The notes: a model not told the origin generated them from the letters alone. Shown: positions 36,205 to 60,400, counted from the stretch's first letter. The stretch is DNA of 64,000 nucleotides from Nemopilema nomurai (GCA_003864495.1 ML133460.1:1-64000), one strand, 5' to 3'. A program made the numbers and translations.

Positions 36205-36993
36205 ATGAAAACGCTGAAAGGTAAACCAAAGTCGGGAAGGATATGGAAGTCAGATAAAAAAAGGTATTCGCTTTGGACGATTTATCAAATAGATTAGACT
36301 GATCACTATGGTAAACTACAGCTGTGTCGTGTAGAAGGGACTTCATTTTGTTGCGTATTGAGCTTTACTACTACTTAAATATATCAGAATTTTGTGCTGT
36401 TTCAGTAAGTAAGTTTTGTAAAATTACTTTTACGGCATTAGGAAATCAGAAATGATTAATGTGAAGCCACTGCATTCGTCTTGGGCAAAAAGGCAATTAA
36501 AACGCAACGAAGACAACTCAGTCAGAGCATTTGAAAAGGAACTTAAAGATGCAGCAAAACAGGAAAAGGAGAAAAAGAAGATTCAAATGGAAGAGAGAAA
36601 GAAAAGACGAGAAGAGAATATAAGAAAGGCAGAAATAGTGCAAGAGGTATTTCTGTTTAAACAATTTGCATTCAAATGAGCATCACTTTGTCTTGAAGGC
36701 TTAATGGTTAATATATCTTCAAGTTGTCTTACTTTAAATCAGACTCTTAACATGAAAGCTAATTTTTTGGGAATCTATTTTCAATTCACTCAAGCTTACC
36801 ATGCCTGTTAGTATTGCCATGCAACCTTTTATGATGAGTACGTAGTAATTAAGTTGTAAATAATTAAATTACAAAAGGTTGTTGGCATGTCTCCATCTTA
36901 TGTCTAATATATTGATTTGATTCATAGATAAAGAATACATCAAAGCTAAAGAGGTTGAAGAAGAAACAACTAAGGTTGATAGAAAAAAGATAG
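36205..36993 (+). CDS. ccdc86: CCDC86/Cgr1-family nucleolar rRNA-processing protein
   Basis: Cgr1-family proteins act in the nucleolus in 60S ribosomal RNA processing. Vertebrate CCDC86 (Cyclon) has the same C-terminal domain. Three exons, 36205-36263, 36442-36646 and 36928-36993, join in phase and give 109 residues. The signature GKPKSGRIWKSDKKR is followed by PLHSSWAKRQLKR, a long Lys/Glu coiled helix, and IKNTSKLKRLKKKQLRLIEK at the end. The short length resembles yeast Cgr1, not the long vertebrate CCDC86 with its acidic N-terminal half. An in-frame ATG upstream at 36031 would add 58 unconvincing residues, so I chose 36205. AATAAA at about 37495 is a candidate polyadenylation signal. Confidence 0.92.
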
Positions 36994-37789
36994 CTGCAAC
37001 TGATCAGATGGCAAATTCATTTAAGTGACCCATTAAAAGTCTAATGAGTCAAGTGCATGCCATGACATATGTAAACTGTGTTCATGGAAATTAACCTTAT
37101 TTGTAGGGAAATATGCAGTTAAGGTTGAGCTGAAGGATTTATTCTTCATATTAAATTACCTTAATAGTTAACACCAGCATGTACAGTCCCTGGCTACTAC
37201 AAAACACGATGAACTTAGAACGAGAAAAAGAATTTAAAAGCAGGCAATTTTGTCTCATCATTTAATATTTGATTTACTTAACTTTTACCTTTTAAAGATT
37301 GCAAAATGGAATATCATCTGGGTATATGTTCTGATACATAAGAAGTCATGATATGCAAATCAGAGATTAAGACTCTTATGAAATGGTCTTTTATTGAGAA
37401 AACATGTATTTCTTCTTTTTTTCTGCAATATATCGAAATTTAATATCAGATATTTTTTTTACATTCATAGTTGTCTGTGTATGAAACAACACAGAAATAA
37501 AAACTTCTGTTTATAAGAAAATTGAGAGGATTCAGGGTAGTAAAATAAATCAATGCTGGTGATTCTGCTTCTAAAATCTGAATTCCTAAATGCAGTGTCT
37601 TGGCAAAAATGAATGCTTTCCTTTTCATTTTGGTAATTCAAAAATTACAACAAGGCTGACAGAGCAACCAAAAAAATAAATTAAGATACTTTAATGCAAG
37701 TATTTACAGGGCAAGTCACACTAATGAAGTATTAATATTGCTTTTCTGAGGGTCAGGATACTGAATTGTTTCAAAATTTGCGATCATCA
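36994..37789. other. Convergent 3' intergenic space
   Basis: ccdc86 (plus) and Moonraker (minus) end tail to tail here. AATAAA occurs on the plus strand near 37495 and 37543. TTTATT near 37389 could serve the minus-strand gene. No further gene is seen. Confidence 0.6.
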
Positions 37790-48260
<10,471 letters not shown>

Positions 48261-49534
48261 ACCCTGAAACAGATAAGTGTGCTTTTCATGAGCAAAATCT
48301 GCATCACTAGAAATCTTTTTACTGCTTCCACATCTATCATAAAAATATATAAACTTGAAAATCTATGTAAATGTCTCAAAGGAAAGTGGTAAAAATAAGT
48401 GAATTTGTTATTCTGAAAATTCACAAAATTCATCAAAAAAATCCAGAAACAAAATCTTTTGTCATTTCTTTTGCATCAAATTTTTACTTTTTCTAGTTCA
48501 AGATACAACTTCATAAACCATTGATAATTCATTGAAATTCATTATAATACATTCATGCAGGCAAAAGTTTTTATTTGTGATCACACACCCTTGCAGAATA
48601 ACTGCCCAAATAGAATTGGGGAAAAAAATTTTCTCTTCAAAAAGAAAAATAAAGGAAGGTTTTTTGTGTTTGTATTGAGCAATAATTTATAAAAAAGTCT
48701 GTACAAAAAGAGGGCATATGGTTCAATAGCAATTTACACAAATTCACAAAACAAACAACAAGATTTTTACAATTACTAAGCTTCTCACTAAGACTTGCAA
48801 CACTATTAACTTGACACAATGATAGCCAACCAAGAAAATCTGTTTCTGGACAGAAATGATCACAACACAAGATGAGACTTATCAGAGGCTGGACTTGGTC
48901 ATATTGACTTTATATTGCTTGTATCTATTGCTGTTTGCATCTGAAGAATTCAGAAACCATGAGAACTATGTACATACATTTAGAATGCTATGGGGGGAAA
49001 GCCACCTTAGCCTAATTTGTTGTGTCTAATGATTGATACTAGGGAACTTTTCTCACTCTTGAAATTCATTGGATATGGAAATTTACCTTAACTTCTCTTT
49101 AAATTGTTTCTAGCTTTGAGCCATTTCAATCTTGTGTTTTCAGAAAATAATTTGGAAACATGGTACCAAGAATTTGATTAAGTGTTGTAAAAATTGTCAA
49201 TTTCAGATCAGCCAAATTTTACATGGACAAACGAAGGAAAAAACATTCCATGGGCCATTCCACTAAGTAGTTTTATTATCGCGTGACTTCAATATTTGAA
49301 TAAAAATGGTCAGAATGTTATTGAATTGGGCCTATCAAAGCGAATATTGAAATTCATTGACAGTAAACAACATATTAGGCAAAAGTAAAGCAAGAAAAAA
49401 GTTAGCGCATTTCTTTTTTCAATAATTCGTAGACAAAATGAAAGTATCAATATCTGACGTTTGTTATAGCAGCATCAATTCTTACCTATCAGTTTAATTA
49501 TCCAGTTACATTTTCGAGGAGAGATTTGACATAC

Positions 49535-49600
49535 CAGCACAATGATTTTCGCGCCATGAAGGGCCCGCTGTTCACCTGAAAAGATCTCTGTTGCTGTTGT
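49535..49600 (-). promoter_or_regulatory. Candidate 5' noncoding exon and upstream ORF of Moonraker
   Basis: A good minus-strand donor, GTGCTG|GTATGT, lies at 49535, and the next acceptor (TTTCAG at 48264) is just upstream of the Moonraker ATG. The spliced leader would contain an earlier ATG whose frame (MARKSLC...) crosses the junction and stops after about 14 codons, before or overlapping the main start. This could damp translation. Confidence 0.4.
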
Positions 49601-49619
49601 TGTTGTTGCTTTCCTCGTC

Positions 49620-50736
49620 ATCTGGGCAAAATTGTAGGGACATCTGACGTTCTTTTATATCTTTAGACTTATGTTGTTGTTCGAGAAAAAAATCACTTGT
49701 AGTTCTTGCTGGAGGCCTACACTTGCTTAAGGGGACCTACTGAAATCTGTAACTTGCAGATATATCTAACTGCCAGGCTTTTCACAACAGCCCAAATATC
49801 AATTCCCCAGACCGGTCAACCCATAATTTCAAAATCTAGAGGTAACAGGTTTTTCGAAAAAAAGAGGTAAAATAAAAAAAGGGGAGATTTGGCCAAAAAC
49901 AGGAAGATCTCATGTTGACCAAGCAATTAATACAGCAATTATCATGAGTAGCGGCTTCCTAGTGGTTTTTAACGGTTTCGTTAATTTTCAAACACTGATA
50001 AAAAACTTCGCCATGAATAAATTTATTTCGATCATTTTTTTTATAGAAAACCGCTACTGAAAGACAAAAAACTCATAATAAACCAAGAGACATGGAGAAA
50101 GCAAGCAAAACCTGGAATTTCCCGGCAAAAATGGGAGAGTTTAAAAGTCTGGTTCCCTCGCAATGCCACAAAATGTGTTATCAATTCAGTGAGGACCAAA
50201 CCACGTTTCATATTGTCTTGCATCATCACTGAAACACTCGTATCTTAGCATTCTAAAGCAATCAACTAGAAACCTTGGTATTCGGTCAAAAATGCAGATT
50301 GAACATCGCGTATCAAGACCCTGAAATGGAATATACAAGTATGAAAGTTATCAGGTCAGACCATCCCTTATTTGAAATTGCAAACTTGTGTGCCATGTCG
50401 TCTCTAATGAGCACTGATACTTGTAATGAAAAACAGGCAATTTTACAACGTGTTTTGAAGATGCTGCCTAAATGCAGGTAGAACTAGCACTACAAGGCTG
50501 CAACTACTGACCGAGGCACTTATCATTTTCATGCTTTATTACAAATGATTGCTTTGCAGTAACAAAACTGATGATTTGTGCCCCTCGCCTACGCTTTTGC
50601 GTGAAGCAAGAGACAAAACTTTGAGTTCGTGTATTTTGCAGCAGCTGATCAAGGCAGAAGATGTCAATCAGAGTCAAGTAGTATTTACGTAGGAAGAAAA
50701 AAAACTGGTTATTGCTTGTAAGGAAATTGAAGTACT
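49620..50736. other. Head-to-head intergenic region between Moonraker and the PI-PLC gene
   Basis: Promoters of both genes should lie here. A 68-codon open frame at 50275-50481 (plus) is not recognised and may be incidental. Confidence 0.4.
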
Positions 50737-52718
50737 ATGGACGACAACGATAGCAAAAGCAAGGTTATGCACTATAATCACAGGGTCAAACGAACTACCC
50801 ATATGGCTACTCTAAGTCCAACAAAAGTACTAGTTCTTCTATCCGTTTCTTTTGCTGTTGTTGCTGCTGAAGAGACATGCAACGGACAGGCAGGTCTTTG
50901 CAAATTAAGACTGGACCAAGTGACGTTTGCTGGTACCCATAACTCAGGTGCCGGCTTTGACGGGCATCTATGGTATGGCAGTGGCGTGAAGGCCTTAAGC
51001 TGCTTCTACAGAAACCAAGGAGCAAGTATCACAAGACAACTGCAGTTGGGAATCCGGTGAGTCAACAACTTGTTCAGCTAATGTTGACGGAGACACTTGG
51101 TCAGTACATGCGTCATCATGCCTCCTCTAGAGGATCGATAGCGGAAAGCAAAAAAAGACACAAGTCACCAGCTTTTAATTCTCCTTACATATTTACTTCA
51201 AATGCTTCATTTATTTAATTCAATACCAGGACGTTGATTGATGGCAGCTTCTGAGCAAGCAGACCAAGTTTTATCCTGTATAAATATCGATTATTATTAT
51301 TACCATTATTAATCTTAAAACTATATTCGTTTTTTTATTCATACGCCAAACAATTTTGGTAAGAACCATTTTTCCCGCTTTTATGTAGCGCATCTAAATC
51401 AGCCTTCTGATTCAATGCAAAATGTTCAGTTGCTGAGAATTATTCTGTTATCACTGGCAGGTACTTTGACATCGATGCATGTTGGAACAGTCACGTGAAT
51501 GCTGCGTACACCTGTCACATGGCAGCTTACGGTGGTTCAATTTCGAAAATGCTCGACCAAGTCGATGCCTGGTTAAAGAAGAACAGAAACGAGGTTATCG
51601 TCCTTCATTTTAACAGGGACTACGATGAAACAGAGGCTCCACAGAAAATCGGTAGTCTTTCTCACTTGTATTAATTTGCATGAAACCCATCCTAGTAAAA
51701 CTTTGTATGCTTAGTCGCGAAAAAGCTGATAAATATATCTTGCTCAAAATAATTGGATTTATTATTGCTAAGAGTTAACTGGTTTGAAGGGATCGTGGCA
51801 TTGTTTTTTTCTAGAATAAAGGAAAAACTGTCTGCATTTCTAGTGTGGTAGATTATTCTAAAATATTTTTAATTTGCGCACACTCACAAACAGTTGCAAA
51901 AGGATGATCATCGTATGAGCATACAACATCGACAATGCAATATGGTACCGCATGAATCTTACGGTTTACTGGCATTGGAAACATCGAACAAAGTGAACAA
52001 TCATAATGCCAAATTCTTTCAAACTACTGTTTTGCCCATTCTCTTAAAAGGCTACTAGATTAGTGAAAACATTTACATGTTCTATGATTTTTCAATTCCT
52101 TGCATAAAAATGAAAAGATAGTTTAATTTTTTGTTCCGTTTTTAACTCTGTTTGATATTTGAATTCCTTCAATAAACCGTTTAAGGACGTGACATCATAC
52201 AGAAAATCAAAGAAAGATGGAACCCAACAAAACAACGGTTAAAAGCAAATCAGCTTTCAGTGCAGACACATTACTATGCTACTCTTGGCAGAGCTATCAA
52301 GGCCAACCAAAGAATCTACGTCATCATGCACACAGAGCTGTCAAAGTCAGCCAGAGAGCCATGGGTTTTCTGGCAGCACCATGTCGGATACACATGGCAC
52401 TCAATGCCGTTTATAACCTCAAATGGCTGCAAAAGGCTGGCTGAAACGGTTGTCGATAACTGCTCAAAAGAGGCAAAAAAAGGAATGTCTCTTATAAGGC
52501 TTGACTTGTATTTGGCATATGGTCTGTGTATTGATGATCTTGCTGCGTGGTGCAATGCTTATTTGAGTCACTCGACTGCAGCATGTCGCAAGAACGCTAA
52601 TAGGTTCCAGAAGACCGTAAACTTCATTGTCATTGACTATGCTGATTCAGCAGCAGGCAAAAAAGTAAAAGACATTGCAAGGAGACAGAATTTAGAAAAT
52701 ATAAAGTTTTATGCATGA
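50737..52718 (+). CDS. Secreted PI-PLC X-domain (PLCXD-like) phosphodiesterase
   Basis: This is a phosphatidylinositol-specific phospholipase C X-domain protein of the small, stand-alone type. Exons 50737-51056, 51461-51651 and 52186-52718 join in phase and give 347 residues. A hydrophobic segment (VLVLLSVSFAVVAA, about residues 31-44) followed by EETC reads as a signal peptide. Translation may therefore start at the in-frame ATG at 50803 (MATLSPTK), giving 325 residues. Catalytic-site motifs are FAGTHNSG (His68) and YTCHM (His126), which match the two histidines of bacterial-type PI-PLC, with QLQLGIRYFDID between them. The C-terminal EF-hand/C2 parts of signalling PLCs are absent, as usual for this family. 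Several cysteines suit an extracellular fold. Whether it cleaves phosphoinositides, GPI anchors or another ester cannot be told from the sequence. Confidence 0.9.
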
Positions 52719-55700
52719 GTGTTAAATGATTACCAAATTGGTTTGTCCCTGGTTTAGTTCTGTTCCATCATAAGCCTATCTTGGCAGCAGTGTTTACATG
52801 TGATTCTATCGATGTAGAGCACGGGTACAGTCTATGGATTGGCTTTTGAAACACAAAACTATCAAACAGAGCATACCATCTTAACCTGCGAAAATGAAGA
52901 GAGAACAAGCTCATTCAGCAGTGTTTGGAAGTAAACTAAAAATATCTCGCATTGAATACAGGGAACGGGTAAACACATTCTCAACGCAAATACTGATACA
53001 TTAAAGAAAGTTTTATGTATTTCATATGTGTGTACCTTTTGGATCTAAACTAAAGTTAGGAGTAATCATAGCGAGAAGCAAATGAAGGTGCGCTATAAGG
53101 ACCTTTCGTGAACGAATCCAGATGTGGTTTATGGACTTGGCTTTTGGTGTTGCGGTAATCATTTTGGTAGAATTGAAGATCGAACAGTATCACTGCTATA
53201 GGCAAAAATGCTTTAGAGCCATAATTCCAATCTTTTCATTTCTTTCTTTTTAACGGTAAGAATTTAGACAAACATCTCCAAAATGACGCAAATACCCAAG
53301 CCTCTTCATTCTTGATTTCAGTTTTAGTTCTTGACTCACCCGAAACATGATATCTTTCATTTCTGGTTTCCATTTTTTAAAACTCTCTTAAAGAGATTAT
53401 GGTAAAATTAGACATCAGAAGTCATAGAAAACAAGTCTAGAAGCTTAAGTGCATGATACAAAATAATTCAAATTATCGAACGTTGCAAATAGAAAGGCGC
53501 TCTGCCATGAATAATTGAATAATTCTTGAATAATTCTTGAATAATTCTTGAATAATTAATTGAATAATTCTTAACTGCGAAAAGCAACCCAAAAACCGCA
53601 AACATGTCATTTTTGTAAAGAAAGAAATTTTGGAGTCTTTCGCCATCCTCCAACTGTAACTTCGTTTTAATGTATCAAATTAGTTCCTGCATTACTACAC
53701 ATAAATCTTGTAGGGCCACATAAGTATGCTTTCATATTTCAAAACTTAAATACTGTAGAATATGACAAGCATATAGCATTTAGGCAAAGACAATAGACTC
53801 CTTTGAAGTTATCATTTTTTCTCTGGCCTATAGGGATAATAAGCGCGATTATACGAGCCTATATTTTTTAAAATGCGACATTTTTATCATCCGCACCAAT
53901 ATGATGTCAAGGCTTGCTGGTTTTTTATATTCATTCAGAAACACGCTTGACCGATAGAGTAGTGTAGCAACATATTCCAATGTCAGAAAGCATACATTTC
54001 ACACTAAGCTACACTATACAGGAAGCTTTACCTTTCATAAAAGAGACTACAAAATGGTGTTAACATTGAGCTTTCCAAGAATTTAGCTGTTTGTCATCTT
54101 TCTTCAATGGCACTAGTTCAACATTCAAACCCCTTAGGCGTTAATATCGACATCATAAAGAACCTCTGCTTATTCCTAAGTTTTTTGAAAGTCTTCTTAA
54201 GCTAAAGCCTGAAGGAAAATGATAGACATGCAGTATCAAGCGAATTCTCATTTGACATGTAAAGAATCTTTTAGTTCAAGGTGTCTAGAATTTAATTTGG
54301 CGGAGCGACAGACGTATGATAAATATGGCGACAGTCCGATTATGATCTCAAACCTGGCCTGGATTTTCCATTTTGAAGCGTCTATCATATCATACTTGCC
54401 AATCTATCTGGTTACAAGTGAGCCAAGCCCTCTTGATATCTTGTTATTGAAGAGTCTCCTCCTTCAAAATGTGGTTCCAAATAAAGTCCCTTTGGGAAGC
54501 ATAGTTTCGATTGTTGATGTTGGTATTCTGTAATCTGTCTTATTGTCTAGGATTAGAAACAGCAATTAGCTTGTATCTCATTCTTATTTGAAAAAAAATT
54601 GTGGTAGGTTTTTGACTCGATAAATTTTATCGGCTGAATTTGTAAGAAGAGGAAGGGAAAAGGAAATTGAATTCATAATTGAGACTTATGGCCAAATAAT
54701 AAATGACGTAATACGAGCTTTGAAAGATTGTAATATTGAGTCGTACTTAGTTGTCCCTGTACCTATGATCAGGATATGATCAGCACTTTAGAGCTTATAA
54801 CAGTGAAGCATTTAGCAGACGTCGTTACTATCTAAGGTGCTCTTTATCAAGTGCCCCTTTGCAATGTTTGCCCCCACAAAAACCTAGGCTTATTTCGAAA
54901 TATTCTTTAAGTAAGGTGTACGCCATTTGAAATTGACATTATCAGCAGCAACAAGCTGTCTTGGTCAACCTGTCGTCAAGCGTATACAGGGGCAAAAAGC
55001 AAGAAAGACCTCTTCAGCCGTAGTGACTGTTGCAGCCTTACATAATTTCTTCCCGATAAAAGGAATGGAAGGTGCATATTTCTAGAATAAATGAGCTTTT
55101 GCGAGTGATCCATTGGCTAATCATTTGGTCCTATGATATCTTACTCAACATATTGAAGTATCTCAACAGCGTCTGACCAGATCAATATATCACCTCACTC
55201 GCAGATTGATTATTGGATGAGAAATGGAAGCGTTAACAACATGTCTTTCTTGAGAATTACAAGGGCTCTCTCTTTCCAAAATCTTTTGTTTGCGGACGAG
55301 AAGTTCTCACCCCAAGACGTTTATACACATTTTGTTGGCTTGTTAAACTGTAGCTAGGACATTGCTCCCATTAAGTCTAAGTAAGCTTCCCATTACCAGA
55401 AATACGACAAATGTCTATACAGTGTGAAAACAAGGAAAATATTTGAAGCATCATTTTTCAGCAGAATTAAAACACTAGGAATTTTCTGCTGTAAAGCAAT
55501 GGAGTGTTGCAGACTTATTTACGGGAAAGAATGATTACCCTGTTGAGGATGGGTTTTTGCTGGTTCTATGGCTTCGTAACCATTCCTATTATAAGCCTTG
55601 AAGTATTCAATAGCTAGTGTATATTAATTTAAGTAATCACGAGGAGATTCAATCTACCCTATCCTTGATTTATGCTGATTTTACTTTCAATTGATCTCTA

Positions 55701-57386
55701 TTAATTCCAATGCTTTCAACCTATATTATTTGGAACTACTTTCATAATGCATATCCTACCCAAACCTGTTCCGTAACGGCCTTCAATAAGTATCAGTCTA
55801 CGTTTACTTGATTTTACTGTTTATAGCCACTTGGCGCAAAGTATCTTCGACACAAATAACTTCCATTGCTAACTCAAATCTAGTTTATCAGCTTCTATTG
55901 GATGGTACAGTCAGAAGTAAAAGCATGCACAAAGCATCTTCTTGTTTTTCTGATACCCTCAGGTAGTAGTCCTTCCAGCGTCCAGTTAATTAATCCACAT
56001 AAATCCCCTAGGACTGAGGCAAACACGCCTTAAGGCTGCAACCACTGCTTAAATTCTTGGAACACTAACACTTATTTGAGCATTCACGATATTTGGATAT
56101 GTCAGAAAATGTGCCTCTTGTTTGCTCTTTGACATTTGCCAAGACTTAAACATTATTCTAGCATTATAAAAGCGACACGAGCGTGCTGTAACCTAGACCT
56201 AGCTGTTTAAAATTCTAAGGAAAAGCTACAGAACAATTTGAATATTAATATACATATATATTTTTTGGTATAAAAATGGCGGCGCCTTTTCACAGTCACA
56301 AAGATCACCCTCTGGTTCTAGAGGTCTCTCCAAAAAGTTGTTATAGTCTTAATGATAAAAAGTACTTAGCAACTGAATTGTTTCATCCCTCTAAAGACTA
56401 CACATTACGTACCTGACTGTTATTGCTTCAAAGAGGCCAGCATTACTATTTAAACATATTTTCTTTAAAAAAGTAAGCAAAGGCCTAAACCTGCTTCGGA
56501 AGGCCAAGAAACGTTTACTTTCCCTCTTCACTGTCACTTAAAAAATTGATGTTTTCGAATACCGTTTTATTCATGTATGAGCAAAATCTTTTCACTCATG
56601 TATGGAATGAAAGTACCTTTTAAAGTCTGTTTATCTGCAGATCCCACATTTCTCTAATTGCCTTTTCGAAAATGCCCTGCCAGTGAAAAATACTCGAAAA
56701 TGCCCCGAGACAGCGGCATAACGGGCATGACAAGACAGGCTAATGGGATAACGATGCCAATAGAAACGCACGACCGAAACGAGGCCAAACTGTTTGCACT
56801 ATAATGACCCAAGAGGACGCCTTTTGCGGCCTAAGCACTGCACTTAATGTACAAACTGACATCGTCAGTTACAGTCAGAATTCCACGCCAAAGACCAACA
56901 CGTCTTGCAAAGAACATCAAAGATATCGCCATTGTTCATTGAAAGAGTAAGAGAAAGTAACATTGAAACAGAAAGCTCCGAGTGCCTGTTTCGATGGGAA
57001 GCTTGCAGACATTGCCATGTGAAAGGGGAGGTATGCTGGTTTGAAGCATCGAGACAGTCGCCTCATTTGTTTTGTCTTGATACTCCACAGCCCATTCGCT
57101 TGGTCTACACCTCAACACACCCGCGCACCTTAACAAGATTTCCCTAATAAAAAAGATGCAAGTTGACATTGCATTTTTTTATTTTCATGTAATTAAGAAC
57201 ACCGCGTTGCGATAACAGCTGATAAAACGCACCTCCAAGTGATTTTCAATGCTTGATTATGGGAAATATTGGGGAAAGCTCTACCTTGAAACCGCATCCC
57301 CTCCTTATGACCTGCACTTAGGTGGCACTCGACACAAACGGAAGGGGCGTGTTGCAAACAGCCTATAACTAGTCGCCTTCAGGTCA
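52719..57386. other. Gene-poor region
   Basis: Mostly AT-rich sequence with no recognised protein. The longest frame, 54219-54533 on the plus strand (104 codons, two hydrophobic stretches), has no known family and no supporting splice or start context. A second, at 56905-57147, contains a few cysteine/histidine pairs and is followed by AATAAA at 57145, but I would not call it a gene. Confidence 0.4.
53507..53572. repeat. 11-bp tandem repeat (TTGAATAATTC)
   Basis: About five copies of TTGAATAATTC with small variants at the ends. Being nearly palindromic, the unit can fold back. Confidence 0.9.
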
Positions 57387-57491
57387 AGAGGTTTGACCCA
57401 GATAAGACTTGTCCCCAGTTTAGAGGTTTGACCCAGATGAGACTTGTCCCCAGTTTAGAGGTTTGACCCAGATGAGACTTGTCCCCAGTTT
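57387..57491. repeat. 35-bp tandem repeat, 3 copies
   Basis: The unit AGAGGTTTGACCCAGATGAG continues with ACTTGTCCCCAGTTT. It is present three times, and the copies differ at one base or fewer. Confidence 0.97.
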
Positions 57492-60400
57492 TTTAACTTT
57501 CGCGCCTGGTGCTTCTGCTAGGAGTTAAGAAACATTTGTCTCTATAGCAAATAAAGTTGTAGGAGAATGAACAGGAGTGATGTTGAAGGCATAAGTGTGA
57601 GCAAATTAGAAAGAAAGTCTTAAGTAGTCAGCAATCTGCTCTAAAAAGCCTTAAAAAGGAGAATTATGAATCAAATTTGAGGCAGATATCGAGAAAAAGC
57701 AGAAGAAGCTTTTGGCTAACCACAGCAGCGTGGAAAAATTGTTCCACAGCAGCAAGCAATATATAATTAACCGGTAGGCAGGAGTGTAGTGCTAGTGGGG
57801 CTAAGGGGGGCTGAAGCCCTTGTTAATGTCAAAATGGGCAAAAACTTACTCTTTCTGTTGTTTTTTGCAATATTTTGAGCAAGAGCCCTCTTTGTTATTC
57901 TGATAGCACTACACAACTGCCCGTACGTGAAATTTAGAGAATCAAAAACAATTTTGGAGACCTTTACACGAGTTTGACTCCCTTTACCCATTTTCTTCTA
58001 AGAGTGTCCCTGCATGTCTGCTGCTGAGAGGCTTAAGCTTTTAAAGCTTTGTTTATAATTCGTGCGACAAGTCGAGGCTCCACACATAACAGGCTGCAAT
58101 ACACCCAATCTTGTCCGCTGCTTATTCAGATTATAGGATTCCTAGACTAGAAAGTATACTTCGCCAGGGAATTGCATAATATATATCAATACATTTCTGT
58201 TTCATGGAAACTCGGTATGAATTATTACAAAATAAAACCGAAATAGTTGTTATATTTTAGGAAACAAGGAAAAGCCAGCCCAAACTCTTTATAGAAAATG
58301 AAAATTATTCAGCCAACTTGTTGATATTCTCAAGAAAGCTAGACAAACTCCCTTTTCTTCTGAAAATAGCTGTCACATGCATCTATTCTCAAAAACTTCT
58401 TTCAAATACATTGATCAATATTGACACACTACATCAAACATGAGAAAATTTTCCGCATTTTTTCAAGAAATGAAAGAAATGCTTTCTCTTAAAGCCATAC
58501 ATCTGAGTGAACAATTCATTAAAGAATTTTGTCGCTGAGGCGTTCGTTTTGTCAAATAGGAATTCTTAGGAATTGAATGCCTTTAAAGTTTTTCAAATTT
58601 AGTACAACGCTTTATTGTTAAAAATCGATTAGGTGCGATAATGTTCTCTGAAGTGCAAAAGAGTATTATGGCTATTTCCAATCAAAATTGGATTGATTGC
58701 GAAAGGCGAAATTAACTGAATTGCATCACTGTTTCTTAAAACAGAGTGTTTGAATATTTTTAGCTTTAAATTTTGAAAAAGGCTGTACCATTAAAGTAAT
58801 TTCCGGCTCGCAGTTAAAATAGGGTTGCTCAAGAGGGCGACCAACTGAACCTCATTTCCACCCTAAATCCACTTTAAGGCTTTCGAATTTGTCCTAAATT
58901 TTCAACAGCATTTAAGATGGGGGATGTTAAGGAATGATCATTTGCTCACAAACCCTACGTTCTAGCTGCACCTTTCGTTTTTTTAAGAATTCCAAAAATG
59001 TGTATATAATATTAAAGACTTCCAAGCTGCAGTGGGTTGGGAGGTGGGGGCTTCTATTACAAGGAACTAGAAAGGGTGTGGGTACGCCGAATGGCTTAGT
59101 CGTTGTTGATGTTCAAAACCAACATTGCAACCCCGGAAGAGTTAATCATCATCAGGAGCCACAGAACTCCCAGCAACCAGTGCTTCAGGGGGTAACATCC
59201 TAGCCAACAGCTAATCAAACATTTCTGGAGCGCATAGTTGCTTTGTTCATCTAATTCATCTTATTCATCTTCTCCATTTATACCCTTGGCAATAATTCAA
59301 GCAAACATTGCGATGTACGTGGTTCGTTTGATTAAAAATCCATTCGTAAGCAATTCGCAAGAATGGGGTTTATACGATTAAGAGACTTTACTTGTACGGA
59401 AATACGACCCGAAATGGCAGAACACGTGCACAGGTCAAGAGAATCGGGTTGGTTGCTTCGTCATATGACAAATACATACGTTTCTGAAAATGTTGAATCA
59501 TTTCAATCGGTTTACCCATTGATTTGCACGCTACTTGGACAGTCTTGGAACATTTATACTTTCATAAGCTTAAATATGAGCGAAAAAGGTAGGCTGAAGA
59601 TTTTCAAAGCCTTGATTTCAGAACTCAGCCAAGTTTCCTTCTATTTGAAAATTACTTTGACAAACTCTGCCTCTGAGAAGCTGTGAAATAAAATCGAAGG
59701 CCTCCCCATGAAATCTCCGAAATGATTTGACGTAACGAGTAAATATTTTTGATTGAATGATTGTGAAGCAGAATACGGCTGGTAAGAGCATTTACCTGAT
59801 GCAATTACCTAAACCATCCATTGTAACCTTTTTAGTTTTACGTGTCAAATCACAAAAAAAGAAAAAAAGATTTTCTAAATGAATTATATCTAAAAATTTC
59901 GAAGGAAAGTGGTGGTTCTGATTTAGGAACCGACTACCCGCGTAGGTGAGAGAATGGTTTTGGGAGGAGGGACTAGAAAATGGTTCAATATAATCGATGA
60001 ATCAGTAGTAGGAACAGAATAATGTAGGGAGGAAGGCAAAAAGGGTAAAAACAGCCTGTTTTTGTCTTCTCAATAAGATACAAGTATTTGTGTTATTGAT
60101 ATTTCTATAGACTGTCATTCTGTTGATTCTGTTTAAAGATATCCCTTAGTTTTTCCTCTAACAAAACTCTTAATCAAGTAAACTTTTCAACATTCGATGA
60201 TTATAAAAGGGGGCTGGAGTTGAAGCTGAGTCTGATAAGCTAATAAGGAAAGAGGGAAGGGGGTAGGCGATTATTTGATGCTCAGAATTACACCTAAAGT
60301 CCTACAGAAAACCGGAACTTTTCCTTTCTGTCATCACATTTCTTTATTCAAGCTGCTTCAATAAACATGTCATTGGCCTGCATTTGTACATCCAAGTCAA

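Noticed and set aside
54219..54533. Membrane protein gene
   Set aside because: Only an isolated 104-codon frame in AT-rich DNA, with no family, splice sites or start context.
57767..57991. Gene or hAT element
   Set aside because: The ends GCAGGAGTG and AGTGTCCCTGC are only loosely inverted and no target duplication was found. The frame is unremarkable.
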